A stretch of DNA of 64,000 nucleotides. Source: JANPBY01 sp963820065. GTDB taxonomy: Bacteria > Actinomycetota > Actinomycetes > DATJPE01. The notes under the pieces were generated by a model that did no database searches, was not told where the DNA came from, and worked only from the letters and a program-made list of their open reading frames with translations. The translations under genes were made by a program, and so were the position numbers. The stretch covers positions 372,001 to 436,000 of the forward strand of contig CAWFYM010000010.1 in the NCBI GenBank assembly GCA_963820065.1, written 5' to 3'. This document shows, piece by piece, positions 52,028 through 60,528 of this stretch (positions within the stretch are counted from its first letter, which is position 1; each line of letters opens with the position of its first letter).

Positions 52028-53358
52028 TCGGCCACCGCCAGCTCGAGGGTGAACCGGGCGCCGCCGAGGGGTGAGGCGCCCGCCTCGACCCGACCACCCA
52101 TGGCCTCCGCCTGCTCCCGAGCGATGGCCAAGCCGAGCCCGGCACCGTCGACTCCGCTGTTGCGCGCATACGACCCCCGGGCGAACGGTTCGAACAGACC
52201 GTCGACCTCGAGATCCGCCAACCCAGGACCTGAGTCGTCGACGTGGATCCGGACGCAGGTCTGGTCGCGCTCGATGACGATCTGGCGGACGCCGGCGCCG
52301 TGCCGCTGTGCGTTCTCGACCAGGTTCGCGAGGACCCGCTCGACGCGCCGCGCGTCGGTGCGCACGACCGGTCGATCCCCCTTGAGCAGCGACTCGTCGA
52401 GCCCGGCTGACTCGAGGGCCGATCGGGCCAGCGCGGCGAGGTCGCTCGCCTCGGACTGAACGGGCGTCGCCGCGTTGACGTTGCCGATCTCCAGCAGGTC
52501 GATCAAGGTGTGCGAGAGCCGCCTGGACTGGTCGGCCAGCCGCTCCACCAGGTGAGCATCCCTTGGATCCATCCGTGTGCTGTGCGCCTCGAGGAGCTCC
52601 GCGGTCCCCACGACGGTTGTGAGCGGCGACCGCAGCTCGTGACTCACGTTCGCCGCGAACCGCTGCTCTCGCGCGATGCGCGAGCGCACGGCCTCGGTCA
52701 TGTCATTGAACGCGGCGCCGATGGGATCGAGGTCCGGGTCGCCCGTGCCCGGCAGGCGTACGTCGAGGTCGCCGTCAGCGACTTGGCGAGCGCCAGCCCC
52801 AAGCACGTTCAGCGGCCGCATGAGTCGGGCGCCGGCGTAGCGCCCGATCAGCGTGCCCACGATGAAGGCGAGCAGGGCCAGCGCGGCCAAGATCACTCCG
52901 GCCACCCGCAGGGTTCGGTCGAGGTCTCGCATCGGGAACAGCTCGAGGTAGTAGCCGTCGTGGACGCTGAAGGCGACGCCGAAGAACGGATCGTTGCCCA
53001 CGCGAAAACGCTGCTGCGCTCCCCCGGTGCTGACGACCTGATCGATCAGGGACTCGGGCAAGTCGGCCGGTGACACGGTGACCCCGCTCGTGAACCAGGT
53101 GTCGTTGACCCGGACCAAGGCCTGAGAAGAGCCGACCTGAGGAACCTCGGTCACCGCATCCCCGGGCGCGCGACCAGCCACGATCGCGGCATCGACGGCC
53201 CTGCCGTCGAGCAGCGCCCTGGTGAGCGAGGCGTTTTCCCTCTGGGAGACCAGGTATTCGCGGGCAAAGGCCCACGTCGATACCGACACGGTGAGGGCGA
53301 CGAGGAGCGACAGGAGTCCGAACGACAGGGACACCCGGGCACGAAGGCCGAAGCGCAC
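52024..53358 (-). CDS. Sensor histidine kinase
   Basis: A 444-residue membrane kinase. Two membrane helices (about residues 9-32 and 152-172) flank an extracellular sensor of about 120 residues. A HAMP domain (residues 173-230) and the dimerisation domain FAANVSHELRSPLTTVVG follow, with phospho-accepting H240. The ATP domain has N-box LVENAQRHG, G1 DSGPGLADLEV and G2 GAGLGLAIA. The layout matches MtrB-type kinases. It starts 9 nt after the response regulator. Confidence 0.93.
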   Translation of the reverse strand: MRFGLRARVSLSFGLLSLLVALTVSVSTWAFAREYLVSQRENASLTRALLDGRAVDAAIVAGRAPGDAVTEVPQVGSSQALVRVNDTWFTSGVTVSPADLPESLIDQVVSTGGAQQRFRVGNDPFFGVAFSVHDGYYLELFPMRDLDRTLRVAGVILAALALLAFIVGTLIGRYAGARLMRPLNVLGAGARQVADGDLDVRLPGTGDPDLDPIGAAFNDMTEAVRSRIAREQRFAANVSHELRSPLTTVVGTAELLEAHSTRMDPRDAHLVERLADQSRRLSHTLIDLLEIGNVNAATPVQSEASDLAALARSALESAGLDESLLKGDRPVVRTDARRVERVLANLVENAQRHGAGVRQIVIERDQTCVRIHVDDSGPGLADLEVDGLFEPFARGSYARNSGVDGAGLGLAIAREQAEAMGGRVEAGASPLGGARFTLELAVAE

Positions 53359-53367
53359 GAGCGGCTC

Positions 53368-54057
53368 CTAGGCCTTGAGCCGGTATCCGAAGCCGCGGAC
53401 GGTGACCAGGTGTGCGGGCTGCGCCGGGTCGATCTCGATCTTGCTACGGAGTCGGTAGATCAAATTGTCGACGACCCGTCCATCACCAGGGTTGCGGTAG
53501 CCCCACACCCGCTTCAACAAGTCGTCGCGACTCACCACTCGCTCGCCGGACTGGATCAGCTCCTCCAAGAGCTTGAACTCAGTCCGGGACAGCCCCACCG
53601 GTTTTCCCCGCACCAACACCTCGGCCGTCTCGGGGCGCAACTCATAGGGCCCACAGGACAGGACTCCGGCAGACGGCGAGGTGTCGCTGGTCCGCCGGAT
53701 CTGCGTGCGGATTCGCGCCAAGAGCTCCTTGGTGACAAACGGCTTGGTGACATAGTCGTCGGCCCCTGCCTCGAGCCCGGCGACGACATCATGGCTGTCG
53801 ACCTGCGCGGTCACCACGATGATCGGGACCCGGCTGGTCGCCCGGAGGCTGCGGACCACGTCCAGACCGTTGATGCCAGGCAGGCGGATGTCGACCAGGA
53901 CGACGTCAGCGGCTTCGTCCTGGGCCAGCGTCAGGGCCTGCTCGCCGGTCTCGCATTCGAGGACCTCATAGCCTTCGTCCTCCAGCGCCGTACGCAAGAC
54001 GAGGCGGATCCCCTCGTCGTCCTCGATGACCATCACAGAGCGCGCCACACCGTCCAT
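53368..54057 (-). CDS. OmpR/PhoB-family response regulator
   Basis: A 229-residue two-domain regulator. The receiver domain has the acidic pair E12/D13/D14, phospho-acceptor D56 (VVLVDIRLPG) and Lys in YVTKPF; the DNA-binding winged helix ends VRGFGYRLKA. ATG 54057 has GGAGG 4 nt upstream; longer frames up to 54156 lack this. It is divergent from gpgS and heads the operon with the histidine kinase and the GerMN lipoprotein. Confidence 0.95.
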   Translation of the reverse strand: MDGVARSVMVIEDDEGIRLVLRTALEDEGYEVLECETGEQALTLAQDEAADVVLVDIRLPGINGLDVVRSLRATSRVPIIVVTAQVDSHDVVAGLEAGADDYVTKPFVTKELLARIRTQIRRTSDTSPSAGVLSCGPYELRPETAEVLVRGKPVGLSRTEFKLLEELIQSGERVVSRDDLLKRVWGYRNPGDGRVVDNLIYRLRSKIEIDPAQPAHLVTVRGFGYRLKA

Positions 54058-54211
54058 TGAACCTCCTCGGCCGACGAGGTCCAGCCACGGCGGGCGCGAC
54101 CGCGACAGAAATGAGACAGAACTAGGACCCCGCGGGGACCCGCCGGAGCCGTTCACGGCGCATCCTGGAGGGGGTCACCTGACGGTGGCCCGCCAACGTC
54201 AGGAGTACCCC

Positions 54212-55126
54212 GTGCCCACCGATCGACCGGCCCCAGGGCTGGCCGCAGTCGGGGCGTCGCCGGCCTCAAACGGCGCGGCACGGGGTTTTCTCCGTCACGA
54301 CGCCTTCACCGTCCCCGGGCTCCTTCGGGTCAAAGGCGCAACCACCGTGAGCGTGTGCATCCCGGCGCGCAACGCGGAGGCGACCATCGCCCGCGTGGTG
54401 AGGCCGTTGCAGCCACTGGCGGAGGCGGGGCTGGTCGACGAGATCGTGGTCATCGATCACTCGTCCACCGACTCGACCGTCGCGACAGCGCGTCGAGCCG
54501 GTGCGCGTGTGGTCGACGCCGACCGCATCCTGCCCGAGCACGGGCCCGTCCTGGGCAAGGGCGACGTCCTGTGGCGCTCGCTCCTGGCCACCGAGGGCGA
54601 CATCGTCGTGTGGCTCGACGCCGATCTGTCGTCCGTCGGTCCGCACTACGTCCTCGGCCTCGTCGGGCCTCTGCTCACCGACCGCTCGGTCAGCCTGGTT
54701 CGCGCGACCCATCGCCGGGCGCTCGGCGGCGATCCTGGAGAGGGAGGTCAGGTGACCGAGCTGCTGGCCAAGCCCCTCATCTCGATGCTGTTCCCCGACC
54801 TCAAGCACGTACGCCAGCCGCTGGGAGGCGAATACGCGCTCCGCCGCGAGGTCGCCGCAACCCTTGATTTCGAGCCCGACTACGGCGTCGAGATCGGCCT
54901 GCTCCTCGACGTCGCCGAGTCCCGGGGGGTCGAGGCGATCGCCCAGGTCGATCTCGGCGACCGCAGGCATCGCGGCCGCTCGCCGAACGAGCTGCGTGCC
55001 CAGTCGCGCGAGGTGCTGCGTGCCTGCCTGACGCGCGCGGCACCGCACGCGTCGGTCAGAGGTGTGGTCCCGCTCAGGCCCGCCCTCGGGGGGTCAGCCC
55101 TTCACCAGCGGCCCTTGGCCGGCTGA
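54212..55126 (+). CDS. gpgS: Glucosyl-3-phosphoglycerate synthase
   Basis: Transfers glucose from an NDP donor to 3-phosphoglycerate, a precursor of methylglucose lipopolysaccharide or glucosylglycerate. The 304-residue protein is a GT-A fold enzyme of GT81. It has VSVCIPARNAEATIARVV, EIVVIDHSSTDSTV, the metal-binding DxD D136-A-D138 in IVVWLDADLSSVGPHYV, and PLISMLFPDLKHVRQPLGGEYALRR with the acceptor-loop. GTG 54212 has AGGAG 6 nt upstream. Divergent from the response regulator. Confidence 0.9.
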   Translation: MPTDRPAPGLAAVGASPASNGAARGFLRHDAFTVPGLLRVKGATTVSVCIPARNAEATIARVVRPLQPLAEAGLVDEIVVIDHSSTDSTVATARRAGARVVDADRILPEHGPVLGKGDVLWRSLLATEGDIVVWLDADLSSVGPHYVLGLVGPLLTDRSVSLVRATHRRALGGDPGEGGQVTELLAKPLISMLFPDLKHVRQPLGGEYALRREVAATLDFEPDYGVEIGLLLDVAESRGVEAIAQVDLGDRRHRGRSPNELRAQSREVLRACLTRAAPHASVRGVVPLRPALGGSALHQRPLAG

Positions 55127-55145
55127 TCGCGCGGAGCCGCCCCGA

Positions 55146-55472
55146 CTACGGTTCGGGGACCTCGAGTTCGGGCTTGGCTAGTTCCTCGACGTTGACGTCC
55201 TTGAACGTCACGACCTTGACGTTCTTCACGAACCGCGCCGGGCGGTACATGTCCCAGACCCAGGCATCGCTCATGGTGACCTCGAAGTAGACCTCCCCTT
55301 CGGCGCTGCGGACCTGGAGGTCGACGTGGTTGGTCAGGTAGAACCGACGGTCGGTCTCCACGACGTAGGCGAACAGGCCGACGACGTCGCGGTACTCCTT
55401 GTAGAGATGGAGCTCCATCTCTGTCTCATACCGCTCGAGGTCCTCAGCGCTCATCTCAGCCCACCTCGTCAC
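55146..55472 (-). CDS. DUF2469 family protein
   Basis: A 108-residue acidic protein found next to rnhB in actinobacteria. The sequence MSAEDLERYETEMELHLYKE and EYRDVVGLFAYVVETDRRFYLTN is highly conserved and characteristic. The function is unknown. It overlaps the end of rnhB by 17 bp, so they are cotranscribed. Confidence 0.85.
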   Translation of the reverse strand: MTRWAEMSAEDLERYETEMELHLYKEYRDVVGLFAYVVETDRRFYLTNHVDLQVRSAEGEVYFEVTMSDAWVWDMYRPARFVKNVKVVTFKDVNVEELAKPELEVPEP

Positions 55473-56241
55473 AGGTCATGAGGGGCAACAGCTCCACTCC
55501 GCCCAACGTAGCGGCGTCGACCGCGTCAAGCACGACCCGCGAGTCTTCTGCCTCGAGCATTCCGTCCCTCCCCAACAGGTGCCAACTGCGCCGGTGAAGG
55601 GCGCACGGCCCGAGCTCTCGCAAAGCCGCGCGGTGTTCGGGCGTGGCGTATCCCTTGTTGATCTGCCATGAGTAGTCCGGGTGGCGCGCCGAGAGCTCGA
55701 CCATGATCCGGTCGCGGGCGGTCTTCGCCAGCACGCTCGCTCCCGCCACCCCGGCACAGGTGAGGTCGGCCTTGACCCGAGTGGTCACGCGAGGTTCTCC
55801 GCCGCGACGTGCAGGCGAGCCTTCGTCGTCATCGAACAACGTCGGGGCCGGCTTCGTGAGCCAGTCGTAGGAACCGTCCAGCAGCACCACGTCGGGACGA
55901 TGCGGCAGGGCGGCCAGGGCACGCTCCCCGGCACGACGCAACGCGCACAGGATGCCGACCTCGTCGATCTCCGCTGCGCTCGCATGACCGACGGCGTGCT
56001 GCGGCGCCCAGCTGGCCACGCGGGGCGCCAACCGATCCCGCGCTTCGGCCGTGAGCAGCTTGGAGTCCTTGAGCCCGCGAGGGGCCGTGCGCACCGAAAG
56101 ATCCAGCACGACGACGCCGACGGTAACCGGGCCGGCGAGCGCTCCGCGCCCCACCTCGTCCATGGACGCCACCGAGGTCGCGCCGCTGCGGAGCATGGCC
56201 CGTTCCACCCGAAGCGTGGGCACCGTGGTCCGACGGGGCAT
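55456..56241 (-). CDS. rnhB: Ribonuclease HII
   Basis: Removes ribonucleotides from DNA and RNA from RNA-DNA hybrids. The 261-residue protein has the hallmark MDEVGRGALAGPV (D28, E29), LDGSYDW (catalytic Asp) near residue 123 and VLAKTARDRIM with the last catalytic residues, then INKGYATPEHRAAL. ATG 56241 overlaps the NUDIX stop by 1 nt. Confidence 0.95.
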   Translation of the reverse strand: MPRRTTVPTLRVERAMLRSGATSVASMDEVGRGALAGPVTVGVVVLDLSVRTAPRGLKDSKLLTAEARDRLAPRVASWAPQHAVGHASAAEIDEVGILCALRRAGERALAALPHRPDVVLLDGSYDWLTKPAPTLFDDDEGSPARRGGEPRVTTRVKADLTCAGVAGASVLAKTARDRIMVELSARHPDYSWQINKGYATPEHRAALRELGPCALHRRSWHLLGRDGMLEAEDSRVVLDAVDAATLGGVELLPLMTCDEVG

Positions 56242-56759
56242 CAGTCGACCTCGTACGGGACGTCGGGGGGACCGTGATCGAGCAGCCGGCGCAACTCGAC
56301 CACGAGGTCGCGCGGATAGAGCGGCTCCTCGCTCGCGTCCAGCTCAGCCACCGACCACCAGCGGTGATCCAGCACGGCCGAAACCTCCAAGGGTTGAAAG
56401 CCGCTCGTGTCGACCTCATGAGCGCCAACACGGATCAGGTAGAACGTCTCGGACTGGTGATACCACTGGCCGGCGAAAAGGAAATGGGCCTGACGGCGCC
56501 AGACCGGCCGGCCCAACGAACTCGGGTCGACGAGCAGACCGGTTTCCTCGCGAACCTCACGCACGAGCGCGGCGAGTTCGGTCTCGCCTAGCTCCAGCCC
56601 ACCGCCGGGGGTGAACCACCAGCGTCCTCGTTCGGGCTCGTGCGGGTCCACCCCGACAAACAGCAGCACCCTGTCTCGCGCGTCCACGACCAGGGCGCGG
56701 ACGGCCGAGCGTTCGAGCACGTCGACTCCCGCCGGGGGACGGGCGTCGAGAGCGGTCAC
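56241..56759 (-). CDS. NUDIX hydrolase
   Basis: A 172-residue pyrophosphohydrolase. The NUDIX box is GLELGETELAALVREVREETGLLVD (residues about 54-78; quoted core AALVREVREETGLLV), matching G-x5-E-x7-REUxEExGU. Substrate unknown; MutT-like or ADP-ribose types are possible. GTG 56759 is 6 nt after a TAGGCT -10 box on the minus strand, so it is probably leaderless. The rnhB start overlaps its stop. Confidence 0.9.
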   Translation of the reverse strand: MTALDARPPAGVDVLERSAVRALVVDARDRVLLFVGVDPHEPERGRWWFTPGGGLELGETELAALVREVREETGLLVDPSSLGRPVWRRQAHFLFAGQWYHQSETFYLIRVGAHEVDTSGFQPLEVSAVLDHRWWSVAELDASEEPLYPRDLVVELRRLLDHGPPDVPYEVD

Positions 56760-56765
56760 GGACTC

Positions 56766-56771
56766 AGCCTA
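56766..56771 (-). promoter_or_regulatory. Leaderless-type -10 box of the NUDIX gene
   Basis: TAGGCT on the minus strand, 6 nt before the GTG at 56759. Confidence 0.5.
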
Positions 56772-56809
56772 GGTCGGAAACCGAGGCACTCCCGCGTGCG
56801 ACCGACGGA

Positions 56810-57628
56810 TCAGCGCGTCGCCGAGGAGGATCGCTTGGGCTTGTCGGCCGGCTGCGTCTGCGCCGGCGGGATCGCGTCGAAGGCAGCGGGGACCGGCAAC
56901 GTGGACCAGTGGGCGAAGGGCCAGACGACGGCTACGGCTCGGCCGATGACGTTTCCCTCCGGGACCATCCCCCCGCCGGGGCGCTGCGCTTCGTGGTAGC
57001 GAGAGTCCTGGCTGTTGGAGCGGTTGTCCCCCATGACCCAGAGGTGGTCAGCCGGGACAAGCACGTCGAAGGGTGTCTGGCTAGGAGCATCACCGGCGTC
57101 GAGGTACTGCGACTCGTCCAGGGCAACTCCGTTGACGGTCACCCGGCCCTTGGCGTCGCAGCACACCACATGATCACCACCGATCCCGATGACCCGCTTG
57201 ACCAAGTCGTCGCCGCTGTCGGAGGGGAGCAGTCCGATGAACGTCATGGCCGAGACCACGACGCGCCGAGCACCTGTCGCCGTGTCGCTAGGGGGTTCGA
57301 GCCACTCACCGGGGTCGCGGAAGACGACGACCTGGCCCCTGTCGACGCCGCCGATGTCGGTCGAAAGCTTGCTGACCACGATGCGGTCGTCGATCTGCAG
57401 CGTGGGCACCATCGACTCGCTGGGGACGTAGAAAGCCTGGATGACGAACGTGCGCAGCACCACAGCCAGGCCGAGGGCAAGGACCAGGAGTACACCGGTC
57501 TCGCGGGTCCCCGCCCAGAACCGTCCTGCCGAGGTGGTGGGCGGCGACCCGGGGGGCGGCTCGGCCCGGTGGCCCCCTGCATGGTGCACCGGATCTGGCA
57601 TCGCCGGACGCGCAGCGTGCTTACCCAT
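56810..57628 (-). CDS. lepB: Signal peptidase I (second copy)
   Basis: Membrane serine protease that removes signal peptides. The 272-residue protein has one N-terminal membrane helix (residues 45-65), the catalytic Ser S72 in VPSESMVPTL and the lysine in VKRVIGIGGDHV, then GDNRSNSQDSR near residue 210. A proline-rich 40-residue cytoplasmic N-terminus precedes the helix. ATG 57628 overlaps the stop of the upstream signal peptidase gene by 1 nt (TGATG). Confidence 0.94.
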   Translation of the reverse strand: MGKHAARPAMPDPVHHAGGHRAEPPPGSPPTTSAGRFWAGTRETGVLLVLALGLAVVLRTFVIQAFYVPSESMVPTLQIDDRIVVSKLSTDIGGVDRGQVVVFRDPGEWLEPPSDTATGARRVVVSAMTFIGLLPSDSGDDLVKRVIGIGGDHVVCCDAKGRVTVNGVALDESQYLDAGDAPSQTPFDVLVPADHLWVMGDNRSNSQDSRYHEAQRPGGGMVPEGNVIGRAVAVVWPFAHWSTLPVPAAFDAIPPAQTQPADKPKRSSSATR

Positions 57629-58389
57629 CAGGGTCCCGCGGACGTGGAGGGCGCTGGGTCCGGCACGGCATCGAAGGTGACCGGGTCGCCGAGAGTGCCC
57701 CAGCGGCTGAACGGCCAGGAGACGACGAACGCGCGCCCGATGACCCGGTCGACGGAGACGGTGCCGCCCCCGGGATCGCCCAAGTGGGCCCGGCTGTCGG
57801 CGGAGGACCCGCGGTGATCACCCATCACCCACAGCCGCCCTTCCGGCACCACGACGTCGAACGAGATCTCCGAGGGTACGTCGCCGCTGCGCACGTACGG
57901 CTCGTCGATGGCCACGCCGTTGACGGTGAGCCTCCCCTGGGCGTCGCAACAGACCACATGGTCACCGCCCACAGCGATGACCCGTTTGATGAAGTCGGTC
58001 TCGCGCGCCGGCCCGAAGCCGAGCAGCTGGGTGAGCGGTGCCAACGCCCGGGTCACCACATTGCCCGACTCTGAAGCATCGATCTCTGGACTGAAGGAGT
58101 CGGTGCCGTCGAAGACGACGATGTCGCCGCGCTCGATGGTCCCGAACCTCGGGGTGATCCGCTCGACCAAGACTCGGTCGCCGACGAGGAGGGTGTCCTC
58201 CATCGATCCGGACGGGATGGAGAACGAACGGGCGACGAAGGTCGTGACCAGCCACACCGCCACGAGGGCAAACAGGGCGAGGATGAGCAGCTCTTGCCAG
58301 AACGGTCGCCCGCTGGCCGCCTGGACGGCCGATCGGCCGTCCGGCTGCTCGTCCGGCTGGTCGTCCCGTGCTGCCTCGCCCTCATCCAC
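57628..58389 (-). CDS. lepB: Signal peptidase I (first copy)
   Basis: A second signal peptidase I of 253 residues, with catalytic Ser S62 in SIPSGSMEDTLLVGDRVL and Lys in FIKRVIAVGGDHV, then GDHRGSSADSR. The N-terminal 30 residues are acidic (DEGEAARDDQPDEQPDG). It precedes and overlaps the other lepB in one operon. The two copies share the same domain order but differ throughout, so duplication is old. It lies downstream of rplS. Confidence 0.94.
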   Translation of the reverse strand: MDEGEAARDDQPDEQPDGRSAVQAASGRPFWQELLILALFALVAVWLVTTFVARSFSIPSGSMEDTLLVGDRVLVERITPRFGTIERGDIVVFDGTDSFSPEIDASESGNVVTRALAPLTQLLGFGPARETDFIKRVIAVGGDHVVCCDAQGRLTVNGVAIDEPYVRSGDVPSEISFDVVVPEGRLWVMGDHRGSSADSRAHLGDPGGGTVSVDRVIGRAFVVSWPFSRWGTLGDPVTFDAVPDPAPSTSAGP

Positions 58390-58451
58390 GGCGGGTGGCT
58401 CAGACCCTGGGCTCGAGGGCGTCTGGGGTGTCGGGGAAGCGGGTGCGGGCG

Positions 58452-58805
58452 TCAGCGCGCGGTCTCGCGCTTCTCCTTGATCTTCGCCTTCTTCCCGCGC
58501 AGGTCGCGCAGGTAGTAGAGCTTGGCCCGGCGGACGTCGCCTCGGGTCACGACCTCGATCTTCTCGATCACCGGGGTGTGAACCGGGAACGTCCGCTCGA
58601 CACCGACGGAGTAGGAGACCTTGCGGACGGTGAACGTCTCGCGGACACCGTCGCCCTGGCGGCGGATCACCACACCCTGGAAGACCTGGACACGAGACTT
58701 GTTGCCCTCGATGACCCTGACGTGGACCTTGAGGGTGTCACCGGGTCGGAAGGCGGGGATGTCTGTGCGCATCGACGCCGCATCGACGAAATCAAGGGTG
58801 TTCAT
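58452..58805 (-). CDS. rplS: Large ribosomal subunit protein L19
   Basis: Ribosomal protein at the 30S-50S interface. The 117-residue protein has FRPGDTLKVHVRVIEGNKSRVQVFQGVVI, cited by its core VRVIEGNKSRVQVFQGVV, and ends with LYYLRDLRGKKAKIKEKR, both typical. ATG 58805 has GAGGAG 5 nt upstream; a longer reading to 58838 is not conserved. Separated from trmD by 146 nt, so a promoter may lie between them. Confidence 0.95.
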   Translation of the reverse strand: MNTLDFVDAASMRTDIPAFRPGDTLKVHVRVIEGNKSRVQVFQGVVIRRQGDGVRETFTVRKVSYSVGVERTFPVHTPVIEKIEVVTRGDVRRAKLYYLRDLRGKKAKIKEKRETAR

Positions 58806-58951
58806 GAGGTCTCCTCGTCGGTGCCACAGGTCACCCACGGATCGGGTCGTGCGTCGGATCGGTCAGGCCCGGCGCGATCGCCGTACGCTCCCCCTGCGGC
58901 AGGGGCACGGTCGGCCAGGTGGTGGGCTCGCCTCGTCGGGCGGGCCGTCGT

Positions 58952-59752
58952 TCAGTGTGCCACAGGAGGCGGCTCGAACCGAAACCCGCGGGGCGGGTCC
59001 GGGTGCCAGCCCAGACCGCCGAGCACGGCGAGCTCCGCCGCGTCCAGCCGGCCGGGATCGAGCGACGCGACCAGGTCGGGTCGAACCGAAGCCGTACGGA
59101 CCAAGGACTGCGCCCGCCGCCAGGCAGCCACCTTGGCGTGGTCGCCGGAGAGGAGGACCTCGGGCACATCGAGGCCGCGCCACACGGCCGGCTTGGTGTA
59201 GACGGGGTACTCCAGCAGCCCGTCGTTGTGGCTCTCCTCGTCCAGCGACTCCGCGTTGCCCAGGACACCCGGCATGAGGCGGGTCGTCGCCTCGAGGATG
59301 ACGAGGGCGGCGGCTTCTCCGCCGCTGAGCACGTAGTCGCCCAGGCTGACCTCCAGCACCCTGGACCGGCTCGCCGCGTGGTCGACCACGCGACGGTCGA
59401 TCCCCTCGTAGCGGCCGCAGACGAACACGAGGTGAGCCTCGCCGGCCAGCCGCCCTGCCATCTCCTGGTCGAGCCGCATGCCGGAGGGTGAGGGCACGAC
59501 AACCACGACATCGTCGCGGGCCTCGGACCCGAGGACCTGGTCCAGCGCCTCACCCCAGGGCTCGGGGCGCATGACCATGCCGGCACCTCCGCCGTAGGGG
59601 GTGTCGTCGACCGTGCGGTGTCGATCGTGCGTGAACGAACGGAGGTCGTGCACGGTCAGGTCGAGCAAACCGGTCCGGCGCGCGCGGCCGAGCAAGGACA
59701 GCTCAAGCGGGGCCAGATAGTCGGGGAAGATGGTGAGAACGTCGACGCGCAC
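58952..59752 (-). CDS. trmD: tRNA (guanine-37-N1)-methyltransferase TrmD
   Basis: Methylates G37 in tRNAs with a SPOUT deep knot. The 266-residue protein has LTIFPDYLAPLELSLLGRA, the DDTPYGGGAGMVMRPEP loop, CGRYEGIDRRV and SLGDYVLSGGEAAALVILEA (knot). All motifs are intact. GTG 59752, 3 nt after rimM. Confidence 0.96.
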   Translation of the reverse strand: MRVDVLTIFPDYLAPLELSLLGRARRTGLLDLTVHDLRSFTHDRHRTVDDTPYGGGAGMVMRPEPWGEALDQVLGSEARDDVVVVVPSPSGMRLDQEMAGRLAGEAHLVFVCGRYEGIDRRVVDHAASRSRVLEVSLGDYVLSGGEAAALVILEATTRLMPGVLGNAESLDEESHNDGLLEYPVYTKPAVWRGLDVPEVLLSGDHAKVAAWRRAQSLVRTASVRPDLVASLDPGRLDAAELAVLGGLGWHPDPPRGFRFEPPPVAH

Positions 59753-59755
59753 GGC

Positions 59756-60277
59756 TCAGCTCAGCTCGAACAACCCGGCCGGCGGGTCGAGGACTACCCG
59801 CCCGCCCGCGAGGTCCACCTCCGGCACCAGCGCGGCCACGAACGGCACGAGCACCTCCTGACCGCCCGCGGTGGCCACGGCCAACAGGTCCTGCATCGGA
59901 AGGTGCACCACTTCTGTGACCGTCCCGTAGGGGGAGCCGTCGGCCGACTGGGCGGTCAGTCCCACCAGCTGGTGGTCGTACCACTCCTCGGGGTCGTCGG
60001 GCCGCTCGTCGGCGTCGACGTCGACGACCAGCTCGGTTCCGCGCAGCGCCTCAGCAGCACTGCGATCTTCCACACCGGCGAGCTCGAGGAGGAGCCGACC
60101 GCTGTGCTCACGGCCACCTTGTACGGTCAGCGGCCCGCGGTCGGGCGGTTCGGTGTCCAGCACCGTCCCGGGGGCGAACCGTCGCTCTGGCTCGTCGGTG
60201 CGGACGTCCACCGACACGAGCCCGTGGATACCGTGGGCTCGGCCGATCCGGCCGACGACCACGCGCCGGCGATCCAA
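59756..60277 (-). CDS. rimM: Ribosome maturation factor RimM
   Basis: 16S rRNA processing factor that binds S19. The 173-residue protein opens with VVVGRIGRAHGIHGLVSVDV and has the RLLLELAGVEDRSAAEALRG region and the C-terminal PRC-barrel with EVLVPFVAALVPEVDLAGGRV. The start is TTG 60277, directly after the khpA TAG (TAGTTG), so translation is coupled. Confidence 0.93.
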   Translation of the reverse strand: MDRRRVVVGRIGRAHGIHGLVSVDVRTDEPERRFAPGTVLDTEPPDRGPLTVQGGREHSGRLLLELAGVEDRSAAEALRGTELVVDVDADERPDDPEEWYDHQLVGLTAQSADGSPYGTVTEVVHLPMQDLLAVATAGGQEVLVPFVAALVPEVDLAGGRVVLDPPAGLFELS

Positions 60278-60517
60278 CTAGCGCTCGTCGACGTCGAGAA
60301 AGTCGACGCGGACGGGTCGTCCGGGCGTCAGGGCGCCGAGCACGGTGCGCAACGCCTTTGCGGTCCGTCCGGCCCGGCCGATGACCTTGCCCATGTCGTC
60401 GGGGTGCACGCGCACCTCGATGACCCGGCCACGACGCAGTTCGCGATCGTCGACGTGTACCTCGTCAGGGTGCTCGACGATCCCCTTGACGAGGTGTTCC
60501 AAGGCCTCCTCGAGCAC
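60278..60517 (-). CDS. khpA: KH-domain RNA-binding protein KhpA
   Basis: A 79-residue single KH domain with the RNA-binding loop VHPDDMGKVIGRAGRTAKAL, including GKVIGRAG. KhpA pairs with KhpB (Jag) and affects cell division. GTG 60517, 11 nt after rpsP. Its place in the rpsP-khpA-rimM-trmD operon is conserved in many bacteria. Confidence 0.92.
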   Translation of the reverse strand: MLEEALEHLVKGIVEHPDEVHVDDRELRRGRVIEVRVHPDDMGKVIGRAGRTAKALRTVLGALTPGRPVRVDFLDVDER

Positions 60518-60528
60518 GACGCCGATCC

